Shown piece after piece: positions 44,797-53,647 of a stretch of DNA of 64,000 nt. Numbering within the stretch: the first letter of the stretch is position 1; each line of letters starts with the position of its first letter. The stretch spans positions 9,699 through 73,698 of the forward strand of contig JBPCMU010000064.1 in NCBI GenBank assembly GCA_051001975.1, read 5' to 3'. Position numbers and translations under genes: made by a program. This DNA comes from DATAEG01 sp051001975 (lineage in GTDB: Bacteria; Actinomycetota; Actinomycetes; Mycobacteriales; Jatrophihabitantaceae). The notes under the pieces are model-generated. The model had not been told where the DNA came from. It was given only the letters and a program-made list of their open reading frames with translations, and made no database searches.

Positions 44797-45336
44797 ATGA
44801 AAGCAGCCCGCCCCCGACCATCGACGACAGCGGCACTGATCGCGATCGGCGTCACGGTTCTTCTCATCGCCGGTTGTTCGTCGTCCTCGCCTGCGCAGCC
44901 GGATTCGTCTACCGGCTCACACAGCTCGGCAAAGGGTGCCAGCGCCGCGTCCGCGAGCCCGGCTGCGGCTCATCCACTTGATGTGTGCGCGATTGTCAAT
45001 GCCGCATCGGCGGCCAGCCTCACCGGCCAGCCGATCACAACGGCGGTCCCTCGTTCTGGGTTGGAGGCCAAGGAGTACGGCTGTGGATACAGCAACGACG
45101 ATGACAGCTTGCAGGTCCAGCTCACCGTGTTCGAGCACGACGCATCGAACACCTACGACACGGTGTCCTCCACCAGCAAGTCGGTCAGCACGGTCAGCGG
45201 CGTGGGCGACAAAGCCTTCTTCGACAACGACGGGACGCTGTACGTGCTGGCTGGGGCGGACCTGATTCAGGTCAACGGGCTGGATACGGCCGATCAAAGC
45301 GCCGCCTTGGCGCGGCCCGTACTGGGTGCCCTGTGA
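44797..45336 (+). CDS. Putative lipoprotein
   Basis: 179 residues from ATG 44797, six bases after AAGGA. The signal peptide ends in a lipobox LLIAGC (Cys near residue 28), so the protein is probably lipid-anchored outside the membrane. A Ser/Ala-rich linker follows to about residue 55. The domain PLDVCAIVNAASAASLTGQPIT ... EYGCGYSNDDDSLQVQLTVFE has two cysteines likely to form a disulfide, a layout like DUF3558-type mycobacterial lipoproteins. Function unknown. It lies between nrtR and the convergent nadA. Confidence 0.75.
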   Translation: MKAARPRPSTTAALIAIGVTVLLIAGCSSSSPAQPDSSTGSHSSAKGASAASASPAAAHPLDVCAIVNAASAASLTGQPITTAVPRSGLEAKEYGCGYSNDDDSLQVQLTVFEHDASNTYDTVSSTSKSVSTVSGVGDKAFFDNDGTLYVLAGADLIQVNGLDTADQSAALARPVLGAL

Positions 45337-45357
45337 AGACGACCGCCGCGGGCTGGG

Positions 45358-46362
45358 CTACTCGCCGATGGGGGACGGCTCGCCGAGCGCGATCATCCCT
45401 TCGACCGCGCGCCGGGCTCGTTCGGCAATCGCCGGGTCGACTACCACCTCGTCGGTGCCCTCGCGCAGCGAGCGCAGTAGCTTGGCCGGCGTGATCATCT
45501 TCATGTAGTGGCAGATCGCCCGCGGGTTGACCGGCTGGAAGTCGGTCCGGGGGTTGGCCTGCCGAAGCTGGTGGAGCATGCCGGTCTCGGTGGCCACCAG
45601 CACCTTCTTGGCGGTGGTCCGCCGGGCTTCGGTGAGCATGCCGCCGGTGGAGAGGATGTGCGTGCGCTCCGCCGGGATGATGCCCTCGCCGGCCAGCCAC
45701 AGCGCCGAGGTGGAGCATCCGCACTCGGGGTGCACGAACACGTCGGCCTCCGGATTGGCCGATACCTGATTGCGCAGCTCATCGCCGCTGATGCCGGCGT
45801 GCACGTGGCACTCACCGAGCCAGATGTGCAGGTTCTCACGACCGGTTTCACGTTTCACGTGCGCGCCCAGGAACATGTCCGGACCGAACAGCACTTCACG
45901 GTCCGCGGGCAGCGAGTTGACCACCTCGACGGCGTTGGCCGAGGTGCAGCACACGTCGGTTTCTGCCTTTACCGCAGCCGTGGTGTTGACGTAGGACACC
46001 ACCAGGGCGCCGGGGTGCTCAGCCTTCCAGGCGCGCAGTTGATCGGCCGTCATGCTGTCGGCCAGCGAGCAGCCCGCCCGCGCATCCGGGATCAGAACGC
46101 GCTTGCCGGGGGCAAGGATCTTGGCCGTCTCCGCCATGAAGTGCACGCCGGCGAACACGATCTCCTCGGCATCGGTCTCTGCGGCGAGCCGCGACAGGCC
46201 GAGAGAGTCGCCGACATGATCGGCGACATCCTGGATCTCCGGAGCCTGGTAGTTGTGCGCCAGGATCACTGCGTTGCGCTGCAACGCGAGGTCACGTACT
46301 TCCGCCGCCCAATTCGCATCGAGCGTCGCGTCGAGCTGGAGATCGACCGTCGTTGCCGTCAC
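45358..46362 (-). CDS. nadA: Quinolinate synthase
   Basis: 334 residues from GTG 46362 with GAGGTGA upstream. It condenses iminoaspartate and dihydroxyacetone phosphate to quinolinate in de novo NAD synthesis. The three [4Fe-4S] cysteines are in AGCSLADSM, VCCTSANAVE and VHPECGCS, and substrate motifs ILAHNYQAPEIQD and FMAETAKIL are intact. The usual neighbours nadB and nadC are absent here, so it is a lone transcription unit. The nearby NrtR-type gene may repress it; a small palindrome GCCTGTCAGGC lies at 46384-46394 in its upstream region. Confidence 0.95.
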   Translation of the reverse strand: MTATTVDLQLDATLDANWAAEVRDLALQRNAVILAHNYQAPEIQDVADHVGDSLGLSRLAAETDAEEIVFAGVHFMAETAKILAPGKRVLIPDARAGCSLADSMTADQLRAWKAEHPGALVVSYVNTTAAVKAETDVCCTSANAVEVVNSLPADREVLFGPDMFLGAHVKRETGRENLHIWLGECHVHAGISGDELRNQVSANPEADVFVHPECGCSTSALWLAGEGIIPAERTHILSTGGMLTEARRTTAKKVLVATETGMLHQLRQANPRTDFQPVNPRAICHYMKMITPAKLLRSLREGTDEVVVDPAIAERARRAVEGMIALGEPSPIGE

Positions 46363-46461
46363 TGCGTCACCTCACTGGTTTTCGCCTGTCAGGCAATAAC
46401 GTACTCGCCCCATCGGGGGCCGTAGCCAGGGGAGTGATCAGCGTCCCAATGGATGCACTCG

Positions 46462-47133
46462 CTACTGCTTCACGAGCCCAGCGCGCCAGGCCCAGGCGAT
46501 CAGCGCCGATCGGCCATCGAGATCGAGCTTGGACAGCACGTGGTTGAGGTGGGTCTTCACCGTCGCCTCGGAGAGCACCAGGCGGCGCGCCACCTGCTGG
46601 TTGGACAGCCCCTCGGCAACCAACCGGACCACGTCCACCTCACGCTTCGTCAGGCCGTCGGATACCTCCACACCGGCAACTTGCGCAGCCGTGCTCGGCG
46701 GCGGGCTCGGCGGCTCCCGGACCAGCTCGACCAACCGCTGCTGCACAGCCGGATCGAGCACGGTATGCCCTGCGGCCACGTCGCGAATGGCGGCAAGCAG
46801 GGTCTCGCTGGTGGCGTCCTTGGTGAGGTAACCCGCCGCACCCGCGCGTAGCGCCGGAAGCACGGCGTCGTCGTCGGCGAAGGTGGTCAGGATCAGTACC
46901 CGCACGGTGGGGAGTTGCTCGCTGAGGGCGGCGGTGGTCTGCGCCCCGTCCAGCACCGGCATCCGGAGATCCAGCAGCGCGACATCCGGGTGGGTGGACA
47001 GCGCCAGGTCGAGCGCTTCCTGGCCGTTGTCCGCCACGGCGACCACGTCGATGTCGCCGGCGGCGGACAGCAACATCACCAGGCCGTCACGCACCACCGC
47101 CTGGTCGTCTGCGACGAGCAGGGAAATGGTCAT
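46462..47133 (-). CDS. NarL/FixJ-family response regulator
   Basis: 223 residues from ATG 47133; a longer frame extends upstream into the kinase gene but the protein clearly begins MTISLLVADDQ. The receiver domain has Asp9-Asp10, the phospho-acceptor Asp55 in VALLDLRMP, the Thr in ILTTF and the Lys in YLTKDA. The C-terminal LuxR-type HTH is LTKREVDVVRLVAEGLSNQQVARRLVLSEATVKTHLNHVLSKL. It overlaps the kinase gene by four bases and forms its partner. Targets may include the divergent ABC exporter. Confidence 0.93.
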   Translation of the reverse strand: MTISLLVADDQAVVRDGLVMLLSAAGDIDVVAVADNGQEALDLALSTHPDVALLDLRMPVLDGAQTTAALSEQLPTVRVLILTTFADDDAVLPALRAGAAGYLTKDATSETLLAAIRDVAAGHTVLDPAVQQRLVELVREPPSPPPSTAAQVAGVEVSDGLTKREVDVVRLVAEGLSNQQVARRLVLSEATVKTHLNHVLSKLDLDGRSALIAWAWRAGLVKQ

Positions 47134-48242
47134 TCGCGGACGCCATCCGTTGCGGTCGCAGGGACCGTCACTATGACCTGCCACCCAGCGCCGTGCGAAC
47201 CGGCCCGCATCGTCCCGCCGACCGCATCGATGCGCTCCCTCATCCCGTCTAGCCCATTGCCCGTCCCCTCGACGCCGAGCGGTGCGCGTCCGGTGGGAAT
47301 ACCGTGGTCTGCGATCGTCACCCGCAGTGTTCTCGGCTGCCAAGCCAATTCGACGGTGACCGGCGAACCCGTGGCGTAGCGTGCCGCGTTGGTCAGCGAT
47401 TCCTGAACGCAACGATAGACGGCGGACCCGGCTCGGGCACCGACTTCCTCAGGGGTGCCGGTGACGCTGACCGACGCGTCTCCGGGAAATCGCTCGACTA
47501 GTGCGGCCACCGACTCGATACCGCGGGTCGTGGGCTCCCGCAGCGCGCTCATCGCGGCCTTGGCCTCGCCGACGCCCTCGCGGGCGAGGTCGGCGGCGCG
47601 GTCGATGGGCACTGTCACGGCCGGACCGACACCCTCTCTGGCTGCCACCGAGCGGATCGCCTGGAGTTGCAACGACAAGCCGGACAGACTGTGCGCCAAG
47701 ACGTCGTGCAGGTCCCGGGCGATGCGGGTTCGCTCCTCGGCGGCTGCGGCCTGCGTGCGGGCATCGCGAGTGGCTTCCACCTCGGCCAGCAAGGCCACCG
47801 CGCGGTCCCGCTCCGCAGCCAGCTCGGCCCGCTCCACCGTCCGCTCGGCGAAGAACAACGTGCCCAACCCGGCCAGCAACCCGACCAGGCTGTCGGAGAT
47901 GTACCAGACGGTGCCGCCGAAGAGCAATGACAGCACGATGATGTTCGGCAGCCGGCGGCGCACGGGCACCGACATCGGGAGATGGCCGGCGGCAACCAGC
48001 ACCAGCACTTCGGCGAACCCCTGGGGGGTCGCGACCATCGCCGCCAGGCCGCAGAGTCCGGCGAACCAGGTCAACGATCCGGACAGCAGGCCGGGCGTGC
48101 GCGGGAGCAGCAGCAGCACCGCCTCACCGGTCACCATGAGCACCGCCGTGGTCACCTTGGCTGCCGTACCGTCCGCTTGTTGGACGGACAGCAGGATGAA
48201 CAGCAGCATCGCTGCCGGTCCGGCCCGTGCACGGAGTCTCAC
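47130..48242 (-). CDS. Sensor histidine kinase (HisKA_3 type)
   Basis: 370 residues, GTG start at 48242. Five or so hydrophobic segments (residues 10-130) make the sensor membrane-embedded with little extracellular sequence, the intramembrane-sensing DesK/LiaS-like layout. A coiled coil (133-172) leads to the phospho-acceptor motif RIARDLHDVLAHSLSGLSLQL and the ATPase domain with ESLTNAARYA and GNGLDGMRERI. It pairs with the following NarL-type regulator. The divergent ABC exporter suggests a membrane-stress or drug-sensing role. Confidence 0.92.
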   Translation of the reverse strand: MRLRARAGPAAMLLFILLSVQQADGTAAKVTTAVLMVTGEAVLLLLPRTPGLLSGSLTWFAGLCGLAAMVATPQGFAEVLVLVAAGHLPMSVPVRRRLPNIIVLSLLFGGTVWYISDSLVGLLAGLGTLFFAERTVERAELAAERDRAVALLAEVEATRDARTQAAAAEERTRIARDLHDVLAHSLSGLSLQLQAIRSVAAREGVGPAVTVPIDRAADLAREGVGEAKAAMSALREPTTRGIESVAALVERFPGDASVSVTGTPEEVGARAGSAVYRCVQESLTNAARYATGSPVTVELAWQPRTLRVTIADHGIPTGRAPLGVEGTGNGLDGMRERIDAVGGTMRAGSHGAGWQVIVTVPATATDGVRE

Positions 48243-48392
48243 AGTCAGATCATGCCTGTCGCCCGCGTCGGGACGCGCAACCGGCGGCGTTCACCATGGG
48301 TGGAATCCGAACTAATCGATCGGCACCGGCGTTAGCATCGGCGCAATCACCATTCCCCGCGACAACCCCCAGGCGATGATGCAGGTCTTTCC

Positions 48393-50141
48393 ATGTTGAT
48401 GACGCTGTGCCGGCGATATCTCGCTCCGTATCGGCGGGCGATCACTGCGCTGGTCGTACTGCAGCTGATTGCCACCATCGCCTCGCTCTATCTGCCCCGG
48501 CTCAATGCGGACATCATCGATCAGGGCATCGCGAGGGGCGACTCCGGCTACATAATCAGAACCGGCTCGATGATGTTGGCGATCACCGTCGTGCAGATCG
48601 GCTGCTCGATCGCTGCGGTCTACTTCGGTGCCCGCGCCGCGATGGGCCTCGGCCGCGACCTGCGGGCCGGTGTGTTCCGTCGGGTGGGCGAGTTCTCCGA
48701 GCGTGAGGTTGCCCACTTCGGCGCGCCATCGCTGATCACCCGATCGACGAACGATGTGCTGCAGGTGCAGACGGTCGTCATGTTGGCGGCCACCCTCGCG
48801 GTAAGCGCGCCGATCATGTGCTTCGGCGGCATCGTGATGGCGCTGCGCGAGGATCTCGACCTGTCGGTATTGCTACTGGTGAGCGTGCCGGTGCTGGTGA
48901 TCGCCGTCGGTCTCATCGTGACCCGGATGGTGCCGCAGTTCCGGTCCATGCAGAAAAAGGTTGACGTGGTGAACCGGGTGCTGCGCGAGCAGATCACCGG
49001 TATCCGGGTGGTTAGGGCCTTCGTCCGTGAGCCCTACGAGAGCGCGCGGTTCGAGGGGGCGAACGCGCAGCTCACCGATACTGCGCTGCGGGCCGGCCGG
49101 CTGATGGCCCTCATGTTCCCGACGGTGATGCTCGTGATGAACGGATCGAGCGCCGCAGTGCTGTGGTTCGGTGGGCACCGGGTGGATTCCGGGCAGTTGC
49201 AGATCGGCGCACTGACCGCGTTCCTCAACTACCTCGTACAGATCCTGATGTCGGTCATGATGGCGACGTTCATGGCTGTGCAGATCCCGCGCGCCGCAGT
49301 GTCGGCCGAACGGATCAGCGAAGTACTGGACACCGAGCCTTCGGTCGAGCTGCCGAAGGAACCGGTGACGGTGGTCGCCTTGCGCGGCGACTTGGAACTG
49401 GAGCACGTCGAGTTCCGATACCCGGGCGCGGCCGATCCGGTGCTGCGGGACATCTCCATCCACGCCCGGCCCGGCCAGACGACCGCGATCGTCGGCAGTA
49501 CCGGCGCCGGCAAGACGACCCTGCTGTCGTTGATCCCGCGCTTGTTCGACGCCACCGGAGGATCGGTCAAGGTCGACGGCATCGACGTCCGGGACCTGGA
49601 CGCCGAGCTGCTCTGGAGCCGGATCGGGCTTGTGCCGCAGCGGCCATATCTCTTCAGCGGCACCGTGGCCTCGAACTTGCGTTACGGCAACCCGGACGCC
49701 ACCGACGCCGAGCTCTGGCGTGCCTTGGAGGTCGCTCAGGCGAGCGACTTCGTGGCGGCGATGTCGGAGGGCATCGACAGCCCGATCGCGCAGGGCGGCA
49801 CCAATGTCTCGGGCGGTCAGCGGCAGCGCATCGCTATTGCACGAGCACTGGTGCGCCGCCCGGAGATCTACCTGTTCGACGATTCGTTCTCCGCGCTGGA
49901 CCTGACCACCGACGCGCGGCTGCGCGCCGCACTCCGGCCGCACACCCGGGAGGCAACCGTTCTGATCGTCGCGCAGCGGGTGTCGACCATCCTGGATGCC
50001 GACGAGATCGTCGTACTCGAGGACGGCGCGATCGTCGGGCGCGGCCGGCACGAGGAGCTGCAGCAGACCTGCCCGACCTATGCGGAGATCGTCGAATCGC
50101 AGCTCTCCGCTGACGACGCGCGGCAGGGGGTGTCGTCATGA
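48393..50141 (+). CDS. Heterodimeric ABC exporter subunit with degenerate ATPase site
   Basis: 582 residues. A six-helix exporter transmembrane domain (1-310) and an ATPase domain: Walker A GSTGAGKTT, signature VSGGQRQRI, Walker B IYLFDDSFSALD. The catalytic Glu after Walker B is Asp, the mark of the non-hydrolysing site in heterodimeric exporters of the BmrCD/TmrAB class; the switch His region is also altered (VLIVAQRVSTI). The partner with a canonical site follows with a four-base overlap. The pair is divergent from a two-component system that may control it. Likely substrates are lipids or drugs. Confidence 0.92.
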   Translation: MLMTLCRRYLAPYRRAITALVVLQLIATIASLYLPRLNADIIDQGIARGDSGYIIRTGSMMLAITVVQIGCSIAAVYFGARAAMGLGRDLRAGVFRRVGEFSEREVAHFGAPSLITRSTNDVLQVQTVVMLAATLAVSAPIMCFGGIVMALREDLDLSVLLLVSVPVLVIAVGLIVTRMVPQFRSMQKKVDVVNRVLREQITGIRVVRAFVREPYESARFEGANAQLTDTALRAGRLMALMFPTVMLVMNGSSAAVLWFGGHRVDSGQLQIGALTAFLNYLVQILMSVMMATFMAVQIPRAAVSAERISEVLDTEPSVELPKEPVTVVALRGDLELEHVEFRYPGAADPVLRDISIHARPGQTTAIVGSTGAGKTTLLSLIPRLFDATGGSVKVDGIDVRDLDAELLWSRIGLVPQRPYLFSGTVASNLRYGNPDATDAELWRALEVAQASDFVAAMSEGIDSPIAQGGTNVSGGQRQRIAIARALVRRPEIYLFDDSFSALDLTTDARLRAALRPHTREATVLIVAQRVSTILDADEIVVLEDGAIVGRGRHEELQQTCPTYAEIVESQLSADDARQGVSS

Positions 50142-52189
50142 CCGATTCGACGGACGATAGAGAGAACGGCGCGATGCCCTCGGCTGAAGATCACAACGAG
50201 ACAGCGCGCAAGATGCAGCAGGCCCGGCCGCAGGGCGGTGGGCCGTTCCGGCCGATCGGCATGCCGGTCGAGAAGTCGCTCAACTTCGGTCCGTCGGCGA
50301 TGCGGCTGCTGGCCCGGATGTCCCCGGAACGGGCCATGGCGCTGGCTGTCGTCGCTCTCGGCACCGCGAGCGTCGCGATGTCCGTGCTCGGGCCCAAGAT
50401 CTTCGGTCGGGCGACGGACATCATCTTCCGCGGCATCATCGGCAAGGGGCTCCCGCCGACGGTGAGTCGAGCGGAGGCGATCGCCGAGTCCCGCGCTCGC
50501 GGTGACGGCCGGTTCGCCGACCTGCTCGCCGGCATGAAGGTGATCCCAGGACAAGGGATTGATTTCACCGCACTCGGCCGCGTCCTCATGTTGGCCGTCG
50601 GGCTGTTCCTGCTGGCATCGGTGTTCGGCTACGCACAGGGTTACGTGCTCAACGGCGTCGTGCAGCGCACCGTCTTCCGACTTCGCGCAGACGTCGAGGC
50701 CAAGCTGAACCGACTGCCGTTGGCGTACTTCGACCGGCAGCCGCGCGGTGAGATATTGAGCCGGGTTACCAACGACATCGACAACATCAGCCAGAGCCTG
50801 CAGCAGTCGATGAGCCAGCTGCTCGTCTCGTTGCTCACCGTCGTCGGCGTGGTCATCATGATGTTCCTGATCTCGCCGCTGCTCGCCCTGATCGCGCTGA
50901 TCGCCATCCCGATCTCGATCCTGGTCACCCGCACGATCGCCCGACGCTCGCAGCCGAAGTTCGTCGCGCAGTGGCGACACACCGGCGAGCTGAACGGCCA
51001 GGTGGAAGAGGCCTACACGGGGCACGCGCTGGTCAAGGTGTTCGGCCGGCAACGCGAGGTCACCCAGAGCTTCGCCAGCAAGAACGAGGAGCTGTACCAG
51101 GCGTCGTTCGGTGCGCAGTTCGTCAGCGGCATCATCATGCCGGCGATGATGTTCATCGGGAACCTGACGTATGTCTTCATCGCGGTGATCGGCGGCCTGC
51201 GGGTGGCGTCCGGATCGATGTCGCTCGGTGACGTGCAGGCATTCATCCAGTACTCGCGACAGTTCACCCAACCGCTGACCCAGATCGCATCGTTGGCCAA
51301 CCTGCTGCAGTCCGGCGTCGCATCCGCGGAGCGCGTCTTCCAGCTTCTCGACGAGGACGAGCAGATCCCGGACCCGGTCGGCGCGGCACCGGTTGCCGCA
51401 CCGCGCGGTCAGGTGGAATTCGAGCACGTCTCGTTCAGCTACGACCCCCAGCAGCCGTTGATCGAGGATCTTTCGTTGGTCGCGTCGCCAGGGCAGACCG
51501 TGGCGATCGTCGGGCCCACCGGCGCCGGCAAGACAACGCTGGTCAACCTGGTGATGCGCTTCTACGAACTGGACGCGGGCCGCATCACGCTGGACGGTCG
51601 AGACATCGCCGCGATGACGCGAGCCGACCTGCGCTCGAAGATCGGCATGGTGCTGCAGGACACCTGGCTGTTCAACGGCACGATCCGGGAGAACATCGCC
51701 TACGGCCGGCCGGACGCCACCGAGAGGGAGATTCACCAGGCAGCAGAGGCGACCTACGTCGACCGCTTCGTCAAGTCGCTGCCGGACGGGTACGACACGG
51801 TGATCGACGAGGAGGCCAGCAACATCAGCGCGGGGGAGAAGCAGCTCGTCACAATCGCCCGCGCCTTCCTGGCCAACCCGTCACTGCTCATCCTGGACGA
51901 GGCCACCTCCTCGGTGGACACCCGTACCGAGGTGCTCGTGCAGCACGCGATGGCCGCACTGCGGTCGGACCGGACCAGCTTCGTCATCGCACACCGGCTC
52001 TCCACGATCCGTGACGCGCACCTCATCCTGGTGATGCGCGACGGGTCGATCGTGGAAAAGGGCACGCACGAGCAACTGTTGGAGCGGGGCGGCGCGTACT
52101 TCGAGCTCTACAACGCGCAGTTCGCCGCTCCGGATGTCGATCTGGAGGCCGAGGACGCCGTGCCGGCCGGGGCTCCCGCGGGCCACTGA
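50138..52189 (+). CDS. Heterodimeric ABC exporter subunit with canonical ATPase site
   Basis: 683 residues, ATG overlapping the partner stop. An 85-residue N-terminal extension precedes helix 1, and a soluble insertion of about 60 residues (GKGLPPTVSRAEAIAESRARGDG region) separates helices 1 and 2, likely an extracellular loop. The ATPase has Walker A GPTGAGKTT, signature ISAGEKQLV, Walker B LLILDEATSSVD with the catalytic Glu, and switch AHRLSTI. It supplies the hydrolytic site of the heterodimer. The long first loop is characteristic of the actinobacterial branch. Confidence 0.92.
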   Translation: MTDSTDDRENGAMPSAEDHNETARKMQQARPQGGGPFRPIGMPVEKSLNFGPSAMRLLARMSPERAMALAVVALGTASVAMSVLGPKIFGRATDIIFRGIIGKGLPPTVSRAEAIAESRARGDGRFADLLAGMKVIPGQGIDFTALGRVLMLAVGLFLLASVFGYAQGYVLNGVVQRTVFRLRADVEAKLNRLPLAYFDRQPRGEILSRVTNDIDNISQSLQQSMSQLLVSLLTVVGVVIMMFLISPLLALIALIAIPISILVTRTIARRSQPKFVAQWRHTGELNGQVEEAYTGHALVKVFGRQREVTQSFASKNEELYQASFGAQFVSGIIMPAMMFIGNLTYVFIAVIGGLRVASGSMSLGDVQAFIQYSRQFTQPLTQIASLANLLQSGVASAERVFQLLDEDEQIPDPVGAAPVAAPRGQVEFEHVSFSYDPQQPLIEDLSLVASPGQTVAIVGPTGAGKTTLVNLVMRFYELDAGRITLDGRDIAAMTRADLRSKIGMVLQDTWLFNGTIRENIAYGRPDATEREIHQAAEATYVDRFVKSLPDGYDTVIDEEASNISAGEKQLVTIARAFLANPSLLILDEATSSVDTRTEVLVQHAMAALRSDRTSFVIAHRLSTIRDAHLILVMRDGSIVEKGTHEQLLERGGAYFELYNAQFAAPDVDLEAEDAVPAGAPAGH

Positions 52190-52328
52190 CACACAACCGG
52201 ACGGGACTGGGTAAGCCGCGTAGGCTGAATGTCGTCCCGGTTCACGTCGCGTATCGGTTGCAGTGCACCGATACCGGGCCGAGAGAAACGTTTGCGCGCC
52301 GGCCGCCCCGGCGCAGTCAGGTCGCCCG

Positions 52329-52511
52329 ATGGTCAGTGCGCCGTCCGAATCCGTCTCCGCCACAGTCGCCCAGCCGCAGGCCGCCGAGTCACCGGGTCGC
52401 TGTGGCGTCTGCCCGCACGAATTGGCCAACCACGATCCGATCGCGGCGCGCTACTGCCGCGCGACGCAGGCGGGCGTGCTCACCCGCAAGTGCATGTGCT
52501 CGGCAGCCTGA
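52329..52511 (+). CDS. Small cysteine-rich protein
   Basis: 60 residues from ATG 52329. After a 24-residue linker comes CGVCPHELANHDPIAARYCRATQAGVLTRKCMC, with five cysteines and two histidines, resembling a small actinobacterial family with the pattern C-x-C-x-H-x3-HD ... YC ... R-x-C-x-C. It may bind zinc. Function unknown. It lies alone after the ABC exporter; the following gap to 52872 shows no gene. Confidence 0.55.
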   Translation: MVSAPSESVSATVAQPQAAESPGRCGVCPHELANHDPIAARYCRATQAGVLTRKCMCSAA

Positions 52512-52872
52512 CGCAGGTCACTACGTGGCGACGACCGTGCAGCGCAGGCGCGTGCAGATGCTGCTGAATGCGCTCACTGCGCCGGCCTTCAGCTGGAAAA
52601 GCGTCATCACGCGTCCCGAGAGCGAAGTATCGGTACATCTGCAGACACGCAGCCGACCCCGTCGCGGTTCGGTTTGTGCGAGTGGGCGAAGGCTGACGGC
52701 GTCACTAGCGCCCGCGTCGAGCTGCATGTGACATCGCCGGCGGAAGCTCGCGATCTGTCACCCCAAGCGCAACTCGACGGTTGCATCTGGTCCAGGGATG
52801 TGCAATCCTAAGGTTGCACGTGGTCATTCGGCTCTCACGTAGCCATCCGTCGAGTTCGAGAGGGAGAGCGCC
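52512..52872. other. Gap with ArsR-type operator, no gene recognised
   Basis: 361 bases. Frames on both strands are short and without family resemblance. One plus-strand frame (RFGLCEWAKADGVTS near 52670) looks protein-like but has no start, so it may be a fragment. Near the right end is the inverted repeat described separately at 52800-52819, and GGGAG before the next ATG. Confidence 0.45.
52800..52819. promoter_or_regulatory. Inverted repeat, candidate ArsR operator
   Basis: GTGCAA-TCCTAAGG-TTGCAC is a perfect 6-bp inverted repeat with further symmetry inside. A third half-site TTGCA lies at 52781-52785. It is 54 bases before the SRPBCC gene, whose operon ends with an ArsR-family regulator, so autoregulation is likely. 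Confidence 0.5.
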
Positions 52873-53316
52873 ATGCAGGACACCATCGAACGATCCATCG
52901 TGATCGACGCCCCACTGGACAGGGTCTGGGATCTGGTCACCGAGCCGGGCTGGTGGGCACCGAGCGATCGGCCGCAAGAATCGGATCGCACTACTGGTGC
53001 TGTCACCGTGCGGGAGAGCGAGAAGTGGGGACGGTTCCCGGTCGCGGTCGTTCGCATCGATCCGCAGACCTACGCGGCGTTTCGTTGGGCGAGCACGTTC
53101 CCGGGCGCTGACCTGGCTGAGGGCCGCACCACTCTGGTCGAATTCCACGTCGAGCCGGCCGACGACTCGGTACTGGTGCGCGTCGTCGAGTCCGGATTTG
53201 CCACCCTCGACGCCCCGGACGAGGTTCGCCGGGCCGGCGTCGAATCGAACAGCGGCGGATGGGACGAGGAGTTGGCATCGCTGCAGCGCCGCGCTGAGGA
53301 GCAACGGTCTGAATGA
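52873..53316 (+). CDS. SRPBCC/AHSA1-family protein
   Basis: 147 residues, ATG after GAGAGGGAGAG. The fold opening IERSIVIDAPLDRVWDLVTEPGWWAPSD and the later YAAFRWASTFPG and TLVEFHVEP strands are typical of START-like ligand-binding AHSA1 proteins. It overlaps an ArsR-type regulator by four bases, a very common pairing in actinobacteria. Ligand and role unknown; these pairs are often involved in stress or small-molecule response. Confidence 0.87.
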   Translation: MQDTIERSIVIDAPLDRVWDLVTEPGWWAPSDRPQESDRTTGAVTVRESEKWGRFPVAVVRIDPQTYAAFRWASTFPGADLAEGRTTLVEFHVEPADDSVLVRVVESGFATLDAPDEVRRAGVESNSGGWDEELASLQRRAEEQRSE

Positions 53317-53633
53317 GTACGGCGACGATCGACCGGGTGCTGGTCGCATTGGCCGACCCGACCCGGCGCGCAGTCCTGGACGATCTGGGTCGGCGCCGGT
53401 CATCCAGCGCGACCGAACTCGCCGAACGGTTGCCGGTCTCACGCCAGGCTGTGCTCAAGCACCTCGGCGTGCTGCGCGATGCCCGGTTGGTGAGCAGCGC
53501 GAAGTCCGGCCGGGAGGTGCTGTTTGAGGTGCGCACCGAGCAACTGGTCCAGACGGCCGCCTGGATGACTTCCCTGGCAGCTGCGTGGGACGACCGGCTC
53601 GGCGATCTGAAGCGTCGCGCCGAGGCCCTATGA
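53313..53633 (+). CDS. ArsR-family regulator
   Basis: 106 residues. A compact winged helix: VLVALADPTRRAVLDDLGRRRSSSATELAERLPVSRQAVLKHLGVLRDARLVSSAKSGREVLFEV. The usual metal-binding cysteine pair in helix 3 is absent, so it is a non-metal member like those partnered with SRPBCC proteins. It is probably autoregulatory through the inverted repeat before its operon. Confidence 0.9.
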   Translation: MSTATIDRVLVALADPTRRAVLDDLGRRRSSSATELAERLPVSRQAVLKHLGVLRDARLVSSAKSGREVLFEVRTEQLVQTAAWMTSLAAAWDDRLGDLKRRAEAL

Positions 53634-53647
53634 ACGCGCGGAGCAGC

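Noticed and set aside
52258..52731. 157-codon plus-strand frame overlapping the small Cys-rich gene
   Set aside because: Ser/Arg/Pro-rich with no family pattern; the other frame holds the conserved cysteine motif.
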